Counted from the first letter of the stretch, positions 1-5,246 are shown. The stretch is DNA of 5,384 nt from Clostridia bacterium (GCA_017621015.1 JAGAUC010000133.1:1-5384); one strand, 5' to 3'. Program-made: numbers and translations. The notes: generated by a model from the sequence alone, not told the origin.

Positions 1-486
1 CTCAAAGAGATTGTAGAAAATGCCTTCCTTGGCCAGCGAGCTTCCCGTGGACAGATAGAACGCCGTGCCGTCATAGTCACCGGCGTTGGTCAGAACCGAG
101 ATCGAAAGCGCCTCGTTCCACAGTGCAAAATTGCCGTAGGAGCCGTCCCGTCCCAAGGTTCTGAACTTGAGACCCAACCGCGTTTCCACGTCTATATTGC
201 GGTAGTGGATCGCATCGTACAGGGTGTCGTTCAGAAGCTCCTCACACGCCAACTCATACTTGTATTTTTCCTTGTTGTCACGCGTCAGGAAGGTAACTGT
301 TTCCCCTGCATAATTCAAATCGGTTGGAACGGTATCCTCAATTTCCAAGCGATCATCGTCGAAATCCCCTGCGGACGAGCCCCCCGGTCTCCCGGTGGTT
401 TCCGCCGGCGTATTGCCGCACGCAGCAAAAACGGAGATCAGCATCAGAAATGCCAACAAAAGTGAGAAAGCCTTTACTGTTTTCAT
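1..486 (-). CDS. Lipoprotein resembling an extracellular solute-binding protein, N-terminal part
   Basis: The gene enters from the left edge and only its first 162 codons are present. Residues 1-22 form a lipoprotein signal peptide: a Lys near the start, a hydrophobic core, then a lipobox ending FAAC with Cys23 as the predicted lipidated residue. A short flexible Gly/Ser/Asp-rich linker follows to about residue 50. From there the sequence (NYAGETVTFLTRD, then LNDTLYDAIHYRN and a VETRLGLKF stretch) resembles the start of solute-binding proteins that are abundant in uncultured Clostridia, which carry a GETVTFL-like first strand and an NDAxYxRN helix. It would bind a substrate outside the membrane for an ABC importer, but no permease or ATPase gene is visible here. 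The start is supported by a GGAAAGGA ribosome site about 6 bases upstream. The substrate is unknown and the family call rests on recall of sequence style. Confidence 0.7.
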   Translation of the reverse strand, partial: MKTVKAFSLLLAFLMLISVFAACGNTPAETTGRPGGSSAGDFDDDRLEIEDTVPTDLNYAGETVTFLTRDNKEKYKYELACEELLNDTLYDAIHYRNIDVETRLGLKFRTLGRDGSYGNFALWNEALSISVLTNAGDYDGTAFYLSTGSSLAKEGIFYNLFE

Positions 487-510
487 TCGTGTTCCTTTCC
501 CTGCACAATG

Positions 511-520
511 TTTGCGCAAA
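511..520. promoter_or_regulatory. 10-bp perfect palindrome in the leader of the solute-binding lipoprotein gene
   Basis: The sequence TTTGCGCAAA is its own reverse complement. It lies between the predicted transcription start of the nearer promoter (about 532) and the ribosome binding site (about 493-500), where a bound repressor could act. The palindrome is seen directly; the operator role is inference, and a 10-bp palindrome can occur by chance. Confidence 0.3.
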
Positions 521-538
521 TTTGTTTTTTACAGTAAA

Positions 539-568
539 ATCATATCATAACGCCCCATTTCGCGTCAA
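539..568 (-). promoter_or_regulatory. Sigma-A type promoter, proximal, for the solute-binding lipoprotein gene
   Basis: Read on the minus strand, TTGACG (563-568) and TATGAT (539-544) are separated by 18 bases. Transcription would start near 532, leaving a leader of about 46 bases. An overlapping second TATGAT at 544-549 has only a 13-base spacer and fits less well. Confidence 0.65.
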
Positions 569-617
569 GACGATTTTTTACCTTTCAGAGATACTTTTTT
601 AGCAATTATTTGATTTT

Positions 618-646
618 ATTGTATCAATTTTTCTTGTGCTTTGCAA
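618..646 (-). promoter_or_regulatory. Sigma-A type promoter, distal, for the solute-binding lipoprotein gene
   Basis: On the minus strand TTGCAA (641-646) and TACAAT (618-623) are 17 bases apart, a good match to the consensus at optimal spacing. It sits just past the hairpin that ends mntP transcription. A transcript from here would carry a leader of about 125 bases and run through the proximal promoter. Confidence 0.55.
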
Positions 647-690
647 GTGATAATTCTACTTTTCTTTTGGCTTTTTTCGCACAAAACAAC

Positions 691-715
691 TTTGGGGCGG
701 ACAAGCCGCCCCAAA
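691..715 (-). terminator. Hairpin terminator downstream of mntP
   Basis: A perfect 10-bp stem (691-700 with 706-715) contains seven consecutive G:C pairs and has a 5-base loop. It lies 35 bases after the mntP stop. On the minus strand it is followed by AAAGTTGTTTTGTG, so the U-tract is interrupted and delayed. It could also act in the plus direction, where an interrupted T-run follows at 722-728. Confidence 0.6.
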
Positions 716-749
716 AAGACATTTTTTTGCTTTCACTGTTAAAAAATTG

Positions 750-1376
750 TCAAAGGATGCCCTTGAGGAAAATTTCGATCCCGATCAAAACCAGAATCGT
801 GCCGCCAAAGATCGACGCCTTGCCCGAAAGCGCCACACCAAAGCGCTTTCCGATGGCAATGCCCACGAAGCAGATCAAAAAGGTGATCACAGCAATGATC
901 AGCGCGCAAAGAAGCGCGGGAAGCCAGGTGTATTCGGCAATGGTGAAGCCCACGGTCAGCGCATCGATCGAGGTAGCCACCCCCTGCACAAGCAGCGCTC
1001 CAAGGCCAATGCTTTGACGGCAGGCCTTGCCTACCGCCTCTGAGGCATTTCCCTCCTCGATGGCCTTGATGGCTCGGTGACATTCGATGCCCTCCGCCAG
1101 CATCTTGATGCCGATGTAGCCCAGCAGCACCAACGCGATCCAAGGGATAAAGGGAGCAAATTCCGTAAATTTCTGTGCCATCGTATGCACACACAGCCAG
1201 CCGATCATGGGCATCAGTCCCTGAAAGACCGAGAAAACGCCCGCCACGCCACACATCTTTCGTGTGCGCATCCGCGGCTCACCCATGCCGTTTGCCAGCG
1301 AGACCGAAAAGGCATCCATCGCAAGGCCCAGACCCAACAAAACGCTGTTAAAAATAAAGATCAGCTCTTCCTTCAT
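750..1376 (-). CDS. mntP: Manganese efflux pump MntP
   Basis: This 208-residue integral membrane protein belongs to the MntP (YebN, formerly DUF204) family, which exports Mn(II) and protects against manganese excess. The two half-repeats each carry the family's hallmark acidic motif in a membrane helix: GLAMDAFSVSLANG with Asp21, and GVATSIDALTVG with Asp138. Six hydrophobic segments can be seen at roughly residues 4-26, 42-62, 74-95, 123-145, 150-172 and 186-205, with a charged cytoplasmic-type loop between the third and fourth. The length is slightly above the usual 180-190. The start puts the first motif about 20 residues in, as in relatives; its ribosome site is a G5 run (1381-1385) only 4 bases from ATG. 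A terminator hairpin immediately precedes that site, so expression may need read-through or an unseen promoter. No yybP-ykoY manganese riboswitch is recognisable upstream. Confidence 0.93.
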   Translation of the reverse strand: MKEELIFIFNSVLLGLGLAMDAFSVSLANGMGEPRMRTRKMCGVAGVFSVFQGLMPMIGWLCVHTMAQKFTEFAPFIPWIALVLLGYIGIKMLAEGIECHRAIKAIEEGNASEAVGKACRQSIGLGALLVQGVATSIDALTVGFTIAEYTWLPALLCALIIAVITFLICFVGIAIGKRFGVALSGKASIFGGTILVLIGIEIFLKGIL

Positions 1377-1387
1377 TTTTCCCCCAC

Positions 1388-1426
1388 AAAAAAACCGAAG
1401 CTCTCGAAAGCAAAAGCCCCGGTTTT
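1388..1426 (-). terminator. Terminator between the peptidase gene and mntP
   Basis: The arms 1412-1426 and 1391-1405 can pair over 15 positions around a 6-base loop, followed on the minus strand by a run of seven T (1394-1388, four of them in the stem). Four of the pairs are G-U wobbles in minus-strand RNA but A-C mismatches in plus-strand RNA, so the structure is built for minus-strand transcripts. It begins 3 bases after the peptidase stop codon and ends 12 bases before the mntP start codon. Confidence 0.8.
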
Positions 1427-1429
1427 ATT

Positions 1430-1873
1430 TTATTTCTTCAAAACACGCCGAATGCATCCCTTGGCAATCATCTTCAAATACATAAAGACAAAGCGCATGG
1501 GATAGATCGCTACCCACACTCTCGCATAAAGGCGATAGCACATACTGTCGATCTCCACGTATCTGTCGCCGCGACGAAAGCCTGACAGCACACCGACAAG
1601 CTGCTCGTCAGTAATGCCGTATTCCCTGCGCAAGCAATTGTCGCCGCAGATCACATAATCTTGCTCGCGCACCTTGACCACGCGGTGAAGCACGTAGTCC
1701 TCACCCCTGCGGTAAAGCGGCACGTCGTATTTTTTCAGCCGCCCACTCACAGGCGAGATCAGGATGGTATCACGTCCCTCGCGCAGCATCGGGCGCATGC
1801 TTATCCCTCTCGTCAATCCAACGTATATGCCGTTTTCCTTTAAATATTCTTCAATTCGCTTTTGTTCACTCAT
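1430..1873 (-). CDS. S24/S26-family (signal peptidase-like) serine peptidase, no N-terminal membrane anchor
   Basis: The 147-residue protein has the signature of peptidase families S24/S26. The nucleophile motif GISMRPMLREG places the serine at residue 25, LHRVV at residues 62-66 offers His63, and GDN lies at 77-79. A His instead of Lys in the HRV position is typical of the S26B branch (SipW and eukaryotic Sec11 type), which cleaves signal peptides outside the membrane. True signal peptidases have an N-terminal membrane helix before the serine; here the 24 residues before it are polar, and only a modest hydrophobic stretch occurs near residues 118-137. It may therefore be soluble or peripheral, with another substrate. 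The start codon overlaps the preceding lipoprotein stop as ATGA, so the two are probably translated together. Function beyond the peptidase fold is unknown. Confidence 0.8.
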   Translation of the reverse strand: MSEQKRIEEYLKENGIYVGLTRGISMRPMLREGRDTILISPVSGRLKKYDVPLYRRGEDYVLHRVVKVREQDYVICGDNCLRREYGITDEQLVGVLSGFRRGDRYVEIDSMCYRLYARVWVAIYPMRFVFMYLKMIAKGCIRRVLKK

Positions 1874-2610
1874 TTGTCAGTGCCTGACGGTAACGGAATG
1901 ATGGGGAACCAAAGGCCGGGAGCGGAGGTCTCCCATTTGGCATAGAACGTCCGATTGCCGACGCTACCCGTCGCAATAACGGTAACAGCATGACCCGAAA
2001 GATCCGCTTGCTCGTACCAGCCCGCAAAGGAAAAATTCTCGCGAGTAGGTCTCGGCAGAATCACGGACATGCCGGCGCTGTATTCGGATACGGCACCGCT
2101 CGGTAGCGTACCACCGTTCAAAACGAAAGTAATGGTATATATCTCCGACGGGTCGGTTCCCTCATCGGGAGCCGTCGTCTCCTCGGGCGAGAGCGTAGTC
2201 TCCTCGGGCGAGAGCGTAGTCTCGTCCGGTTTTGTGGTCGTCACCGCAGGCGGATTGTAATCGTCGTCATAATCCCAGTCCCAATTCCAGTCGGGCTCGG
2301 TCGTCGTTTCGGCGGGAGCGGTCGTGGTCTCCTCGGGTTCGGTCGTGGTCTCCTCGGGTCCGGTCGTAGTCTCCTCGGGCACAAGCGTCGTTTCCTCCGG
2401 CTCCGTAATGTCGGCAGGCTCGGTCGTTGTTTCCTCGGGCTCCGCGGTTGTTTCCTCAGGCTCTGTCGTCGTTTCCACAGGCGATGTCGTGGTCTCATCC
2501 CGATCAAACCAATCCTTATACCAGTTGGTTTCGGAAGGATCGTTCCTGCAGGACGTCAACAAAGCAACAGCCAACAGCCCCACAAGAAGTAGCAATAAGC
2601 ATTTCTTCAT
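1870..2610 (-). CDS. Thr/Glu/Pro-rich lipoprotein with one InlB B-repeat
   Basis: The 246-residue protein begins with a lipoprotein signal peptide (MKKC, a Leu-rich core, lipobox LLTSC, Cys21). Residues 39-106 are a low-complexity stalk of seven-residue units of the ETTTEPE type, interrupted at 108-119 by an aromatic-acidic tract (WNWDWDYDDDYN) and resumed at 124-147. Residues 158-226 form one InlB B-repeat (Listeria-Bacteroides repeat, Flg_new): a TITFVLNGG strand, FAGWYE in the middle and TFYAKW at the end. Such domains sit on surface proteins and often mediate contact. A 20-residue tail follows. The start at 2610 is chosen because the signal peptide begins there and a GGGGTG site lies 4 bases upstream; the same frame stays open to 2736, but that extension would overlap its own promoter. 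It is probably an anchored surface protein with the repeat held away from the membrane. Confidence 0.85.
   Translation of the reverse strand: MKKCLLLLLVGLLAVALLTSCRNDPSETNWYKDWFDRDETTTSPVETTTEPEETTAEPEETTTEPADITEPEETTLVPEETTTGPEETTTEPEETTTAPAETTTEPDWNWDWDYDDDYNPPAVTTTKPDETTLSPEETTLSPEETTAPDEGTDPSEIYTITFVLNGGTLPSGAVSEYSAGMSVILPRPTRENFSFAGWYEQADLSGHAVTVIATGSVGNRTFYAKWETSAPGLWFPIIPLPSGTDK
2170..2241 (-). repeat. 21-bp coding tandem repeat, second block, with an exact duplication
   Basis: Two identical 21-bp copies lie head to tail at 2177-2197 and 2198-2218, each encoding one ETTLSPE-type unit, with diverged copies on both sides. The identity at synonymous positions shows a recent duplication within the stalk of the InlB-repeat lipoprotein. 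Confidence 0.85.
2293..2496 (-). repeat. 21-bp coding tandem repeat, main block
   Basis: About nine to ten imperfect 21-bp units encode ETTTEPE variants (residues 39-106 of the lipoprotein), with one shortened unit near PADITEPE. The plus strand is strongly rich in G and T here. Such arrays change length by replication slippage while staying in frame, since 21 is a multiple of three. Confidence 0.8.
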
Positions 2611-2627
2611 AAAGCACCCCAAAGTAA

Positions 2628-2644
2628 ATTGATTCACATTGATT
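2628..2644. promoter_or_regulatory. 7-bp direct repeat overlapping the start of transcription of the lipoprotein operon
   Basis: ATTGATT occurs at 2628-2634 and again at 2638-2644, a 10-bp period that puts both copies on one face of the helix. They span the predicted start site (about 2635) and touch the -10 box, a position where a bound protein would repress. The repeat is seen; the function is inference. Confidence 0.35.
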
Positions 2645-2670
2645 ATATAACAAAACCCCCCTTTTGTCAA
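2642..2670 (-). promoter_or_regulatory. Perfect-consensus sigma-A promoter for the lipoprotein-peptidase operon
   Basis: On the minus strand TTGACA (2665-2670) and TATAAT (2642-2647) are exactly 17 bases apart. The start site would be near 2635, giving a leader of about 25 bases. An inverted repeat (CAAAA, six C, TTTTG at 2651-2666) fills most of the spacer. Confidence 0.88.
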
Positions 2671-2690
2671 TCCCCTCTCTCGGATTCCCC

Positions 2691-2720
2691 AAAAATATGC
2701 AAAAATATGGAAAATGATGT
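2691..2720. promoter_or_regulatory. Three tandem 10-bp repeats between the divergent promoters
   Basis: AAAAATATGC (2691-2700), AAAAATATGG (2701-2710) and the weaker copy AAAATGATGT (2711-2720, 7 of 10 matching the middle copy) follow one another with a helical period. They end 9 bp before the -35 box of the AraC-family gene and begin 20 bp beyond the -35 box of the divergent operon. AraC-family proteins commonly bind direct repeats just upstream of -35, so this is a candidate binding site. An alternative is a simple curved A-tract region. Confidence 0.45.
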
Positions 2721-2729
2721 TATTTTCTA

Positions 2730-2758
2730 TTGACACCTCGCAAAAAATGTGCTATTCT
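2730..2758 (+). promoter_or_regulatory. Sigma-A promoter for the AraC-HAD operon
   Basis: TTGACA (2730-2735) and TATTCT (2753-2758) are 17 bases apart. Transcription would start near 2765, leaving a leader of about 44 bases before the ATG at 2809. An inverted repeat GATA-TAG-TATC lies at 2761-2771, over the start site. Confidence 0.8.
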
Positions 2759-2792
2759 TAGATATAGTATCAGCAAAACGGTACAGACTGAG

Positions 2793-2798
2793 AAAGGA
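2793..2798 (+). promoter_or_regulatory. Ribosome binding site that fixes the AraC-family start
   Basis: AAAGGA lies 10 bases before the ATG at 2809. The in-frame ATG at 2749 falls inside the promoter and cannot be on the transcript, so 2809 is the start. Confidence 0.75.
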
Positions 2799-2808
2799 CA
2801 TCTTTTCT

Positions 2809-3651
2809 ATGAAAATCGTTCAGACACATTCCTCGGCAAAGGACGTTGCCAGCAATAAATATCTTGAGATCGGAAACTGCGGCCTTTGCACCGATATGAC
2901 CACCCGCATCTTCTCGGACAACAAAAAAGGGCGCGCGGATTATCATCTGATCTATCTTGTGGACGGCACCATGTATTTCGAGCTTGACGGCAAGCGCGTT
3001 GACCTCGGTGCGGGCAATCTCATCCTCTTCCGTCCGGGCGAGCCGCAGGTCTACGGAAGCTATGACGGAGATACCATTTCCTATTACTGGGCACACTTTT
3101 CGGGCACGTGCGTGGAGGATGTTCTTGCCGATTGCGGCTTTGATCGCGGCAACCACTTTTTCATCGATGTGGACGGCGGCATCTGCAAGGCTCTCAATCT
3201 GATCATCAAGGAATATACATACGGCGAATACTGCCACGTCACCAAATGCAACTCGCTCTTTATCATGCTGTTTGCCGAGATGGCACGTCTGACCGACCAT
3301 GCAGCCAAGGCGGGTGAGCGCTACGACGTTCTTCTGCCGGCTCTTAAGGCCATGGAGCAGGATTACCGCACCTGGTACAAAAATGAGGAATATGCAAAAA
3401 TGTGTGGCATCAGCAAATATCACTTCATTCACCTGTTTTCGGCCTGCAAGGGCTGCTCGCCCTCAAAATACAAGTCTGACCTTTTGATGCAAAAGGCGCG
3501 TGAGCTGGTCAGCATTTCCGAGATCCCGATGGGGGAGATCGCCGAAATGCTCGGTTTTGAGGATGCTCTCTATTTCAGCAAAAAATTCAAGGCCTACTAC
3601 GGTGTTTCGCCCTCGCAGTACCGCAAGCAGATCCTTAGCAAGGGAGAATAA
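2809..3651 (+). CDS. AraC-family transcriptional regulator
   Basis: This is a 280-residue DNA-binding regulator of the AraC/XylS family. An N-terminal cupin-type sensor domain spans about residues 20-155, with YHLIYLVDGTMYFELDG (45-61) and LGAGNLILFRPGEPQVYGSY (66-85) matching the usual ligand-binding strands. The C-terminal domain (about 183-277) has two helix-turn-helix motifs: one around YAKMCGISKYHFIHLF (195-210), and one around GEIAEMLGFEDALYFSKKFK (242-261) followed by the family-typical GVSPSQYR. Proteins with this layout usually sense a sugar or related small molecule and activate nearby genes. It is transcribed divergently from the lipoprotein-peptidase operon and is followed after 2 bases by a HAD-family gene. 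Tandem 10-bp repeats upstream of its promoter are candidate binding sites. The ligand is unknown. Confidence 0.92.
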   Translation: MKIVQTHSSAKDVASNKYLEIGNCGLCTDMTTRIFSDNKKGRADYHLIYLVDGTMYFELDGKRVDLGAGNLILFRPGEPQVYGSYDGDTISYYWAHFSGTCVEDVLADCGFDRGNHFFIDVDGGICKALNLIIKEYTYGEYCHVTKCNSLFIMLFAEMARLTDHAAKAGERYDVLLPALKAMEQDYRTWYKNEEYAKMCGISKYHFIHLFSACKGCSPSKYKSDLLMQKARELVSISEIPMGEIAEMLGFEDALYFSKKFKAYYGVSPSQYRKQILSKGE

Positions 3652-3653
3652 CC

Positions 3654-4298
3654 ATGCCCCATTCCGCTTATATCTTTGACTTCGACGGCACGCTGGTAGA
3701 CTCCATGCCTTACGTAGCCATGGGCGTCAAAAGCTTTCTCAAAAGCCGCGGCGTAGACTATCCCGAAAACATTATGGAGATCGTGACCCCGCTCGGCTAC
3801 CCCGGCTCGGCCGACTACTATAACGAGCATTTCGGACTTTCCACCAACGGTGAGGAATATCTTGAATATGTACAAAACCTCATTTACAAATATTATCAAA
3901 ACGAAGTTCCCCTCAAACCCGGCGTATACGAATATCTGACCGCGCTGAAGGCGCGCGGTGCCTCGCTCGCCATCCTCACGGCAAGCCCTTTGCGCTTTGT
4001 CCGCCCCTGCTTTGAGCGCCTGGGCGTTCTCAATCTGTTTGACCACGTCTGGAGCTGCGACGATTTTAGCATGACCAAATCCAATCCCGAAATTTATCTC
4101 AAGGCCGCCGAGCGCTTTGCGCTTGCACCGGATCAAATCGCCTTTTTTGACGATAGCATCCACTCGCTTACCGCCGCCAAAGCGGCCGGGCTTTTCACCG
4201 TCGGCATTTACGACGAAACGGCCAAGGCCTTCGTCGAGCAGATGACAAAAACCGCGGACGTATTTCTGGAGGATTTCCGCAACATCGACCACATATAA
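3654..4298 (+). CDS. HAD-superfamily hydrolase, beta-phosphoglucomutase/phosphatase-like
   Basis: This 214-residue protein carries all four HAD motifs: DFDGT with nucleophile Asp9 and acid Asp11; Thr109 in LTAS; Lys142 in TKSNPEIY; and FFDDS with Asp166-Asp167 for magnesium. The region between motifs I and II (about 16-85) is a helical cap of the C1 type, as in subfamily IA phosphoglycolate phosphatases and beta-phosphoglucomutases. It should transfer or remove phosphate on a small metabolite, probably a sugar phosphate, in the cytoplasm; the exact substrate cannot be read from the motifs. The ATG lies 2 bases after the AraC-family stop, and its ribosome site AAGGGAG lies inside the end of that gene, so the pair forms one translationally linked operon that ends at the hairpin at 4304-4335. 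Confidence 0.9.
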   Translation: MPHSAYIFDFDGTLVDSMPYVAMGVKSFLKSRGVDYPENIMEIVTPLGYPGSADYYNEHFGLSTNGEEYLEYVQNLIYKYYQNEVPLKPGVYEYLTALKARGASLAILTASPLRFVRPCFERLGVLNLFDHVWSCDDFSMTKSNPEIYLKAAERFALAPDQIAFFDDSIHSLTAAKAAGLFTVGIYDETAKAFVEQMTKTADVFLEDFRNIDHI

Positions 4299-4303
4299 AA
4301 AGA

Positions 4304-4335
4304 GCGCAGAACCAAGGTTCTGCGCCTTTTCTTTT
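4304..4335 (+). terminator. Bidirectional terminator between the HAD and esterase genes
   Basis: A perfect 9-bp GC-rich stem (4304-4312 with 4317-4325) with loop CAAG is followed on the plus strand by TTTTCTTTT. On the minus strand it is followed by CTCTTTTT. It begins 5 bases after the HAD stop codon, and its T-run overlaps the esterase stop codon, so it serves both converging genes. Confidence 0.9.
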
Positions 4336-5116
4336 AACCCAGCAAATATTGGAGGGCATCTTGAATATGAAGATCCCACCATTTCCAGGAGTGGTTTCCC
4401 TCGGATGTTTCGTAAAGGTGCTCCACCCCAAGCTCATTCAAGAGCGCGTCAAAGCGGGCATTCTGCTCCACCAGACCGTCCTGCTCACCGCACCACATAT
4501 ACAACCTCGGAAAGGGCTTTCCCTCCTCACGGTGGCGCTTGGTCATGGCAAACAGATCCATCGGGCCGTCCACCAGATCCTCACCGCCCGTGATATCAAA
4601 GCCGGCAATTCCCTGCCACTCCTCCATAATGCGGTTGCGGCGCGAAAAGTCGGTGACGTCGAGCGCACCCGAAAGAGAGGCACAGCCGCCGAAAAGGTCG
4701 GGACGGGTCAACGCCGCCTTAATGGCACCGTAGCCGCCCATCGAAAGACCGGCCACCAAATTGTCCTCGCGCTTATCGGACATCCCGCGGAAAAAGCCGT
4801 GGCAGACCTCGGGCAGCTCCCTTGTGACAAAGGTCAGATACTTTGCACCGTAGGCCGTGTCGGTATACCAGCTTCGCGCCACACAGGGCATCACCACCGC
4901 AATATTCTTCTCAGCCGCATAGCGCTCGATCGAGGTGCGGCGCATCCAGATGGTGTGGTCATCCGAAAGACCGTGGTAAAGGTAAAGCGTCTTGTAAGTC
5001 CCCTCGCCGTTGGCCTCCATGCCGATCATGGTCTTTGCCTTTTCGGGAAGGATCACGTTAACCGAAACACCGATACGAAGCGCATCGGAATGATAGTTCA
5101 TTTGAAAGAATGCCAT
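4334..5116 (-). CDS. Carboxylesterase of the EstA / esterase D family
   Basis: This 260-residue alpha/beta-hydrolase belongs to the putative esterase family (PF00756) that includes lactococcal tributyrin esterase EstA and S-formylglutathione hydrolase. The opening, MAFFQMNYHS followed by a VNVILPE strand, matches EstA-like proteins. YLYHGLSDD (46-54) is the oxyanion-hole strand and turn, GLSMGGYGA (123-131) holds the nucleophile Ser125, Asp213 in CGEQDG and His242 in GNHSW complete the triad. There is no signal peptide, so it is cytoplasmic and probably cleaves short acyl esters. The start at 5116 is chosen because AAGGGG (5122-5127) lies 5 bases before it and the promoter's -10 box lies at 5142-5147; the longer open frame to 5179 would cover the promoter. 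It is transcribed alone. Confidence 0.92.
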   Translation of the reverse strand: MAFFQMNYHSDALRIGVSVNVILPEKAKTMIGMEANGEGTYKTLYLYHGLSDDHTIWMRRTSIERYAAEKNIAVVMPCVARSWYTDTAYGAKYLTFVTRELPEVCHGFFRGMSDKREDNLVAGLSMGGYGAIKAALTRPDLFGGCASLSGALDVTDFSRRNRIMEEWQGIAGFDITGGEDLVDGPMDLFAMTKRHREEGKPFPRLYMWCGEQDGLVEQNARFDALLNELGVEHLYETSEGNHSWKWWDLHIQDALQYLLG

Positions 5117-5121
5117 ATGTA

Positions 5122-5127
5122 CCCCTT
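5122..5127 (-). promoter_or_regulatory. Ribosome binding site that fixes the esterase start
   Basis: AAGGGG on the minus strand lies 5 bases before the ATG at 5116. Upstream in-frame ATGs at 5143 and 5179 overlap the -10 and lie beyond the -35 box respectively, so they cannot be used from this promoter. Confidence 0.75.
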
Positions 5128-5141
5128 TTCCGTTTTTTGCC

Positions 5142-5170
5142 ATTATATCATGCCGGTCTTCTTTTGTCAA
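5142..5170 (-). promoter_or_regulatory. Perfect-consensus sigma-A promoter for the esterase gene
   Basis: On the minus strand TTGACA (5165-5170) and TATAAT (5142-5147) are exactly 17 bases apart. The start site near 5135 leaves a leader of under 20 bases. Confidence 0.88.
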
Positions 5171-5175
5171 GAATA

Positions 5176-5206
5176 ACAAGGCGAGTCCGGAACGGCCTCG
5201 CCTTGT
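5176..5206 (-). terminator. Hairpin just upstream of the esterase promoter
   Basis: A perfect 10-bp stem (5176-5185 with 5197-5206) is capped by a T/C mismatch and a 3-bp inner stem with loop GAA. On the minus strand TTATTC follows, a weak U-tract, and the -35 box of the esterase promoter begins 5 bases beyond the stem. It probably stops transcripts from the gene at the right edge; protein binding is an alternative. Confidence 0.5.
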
Positions 5207-5246
5207 GAATTTGAATTACTTGTGATTGTGTGCCTTGATAAAGCCG

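Noticed and set aside
641..646. TTGCAA as part of a larger operator palindrome
   Set aside because: The flanks do not pair beyond the six bases, and the hexamer is better explained as a -35 box.
739..1254. Second minus-strand frame overlapping mntP
   Set aside because: mntP in the neighbouring frame has clear membrane helices and both Asp motifs; this frame is a low-quality Gly/His/Arg-rich shadow.
1377..1560. yybP-ykoY manganese riboswitch expected before mntP
   Set aside because: Only the terminator hairpin is present between the genes, and I could not find the conserved loop sequences in the adjoining end of the peptidase gene.
2170..2496. Possible CRISPR-like array of regular repeats
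   Set aside because: The units are contiguous 21-bp coding repeats without spacers and keep the lipoprotein frame.
2241..2507. Arg/Pro-rich minus-strand open frame
   Set aside because: It is the 21-bp coding repeat of the lipoprotein read in another frame, which stays open only because the repeat unit lacks stops.
2611..2736. N-terminal extension of the lipoprotein by 42 codons
   Set aside because: It would precede a complete lipoprotein signal peptide and cover the perfect promoter at 2642-2670.
2770..3432. Minus-strand open frame of 220 codons opposite the AraC-family gene
   Set aside because: It is a shadow of the AraC-family coding sequence in a third-position GC-rich gene and has no domain of its own.
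3597..4382. Minus-strand open frame of 261 codons opposite the HAD gene
   Set aside because: It runs through the bidirectional terminator and the ends of two real genes, and the HAD motifs on the plus strand are complete.
4349..5176. Long plus-strand open frame of 275 codons
   Set aside because: It is fully antisense to the esterase, which has a complete catalytic triad, promoter and ribosome site. The plus-strand translation shows no recognisable domain.
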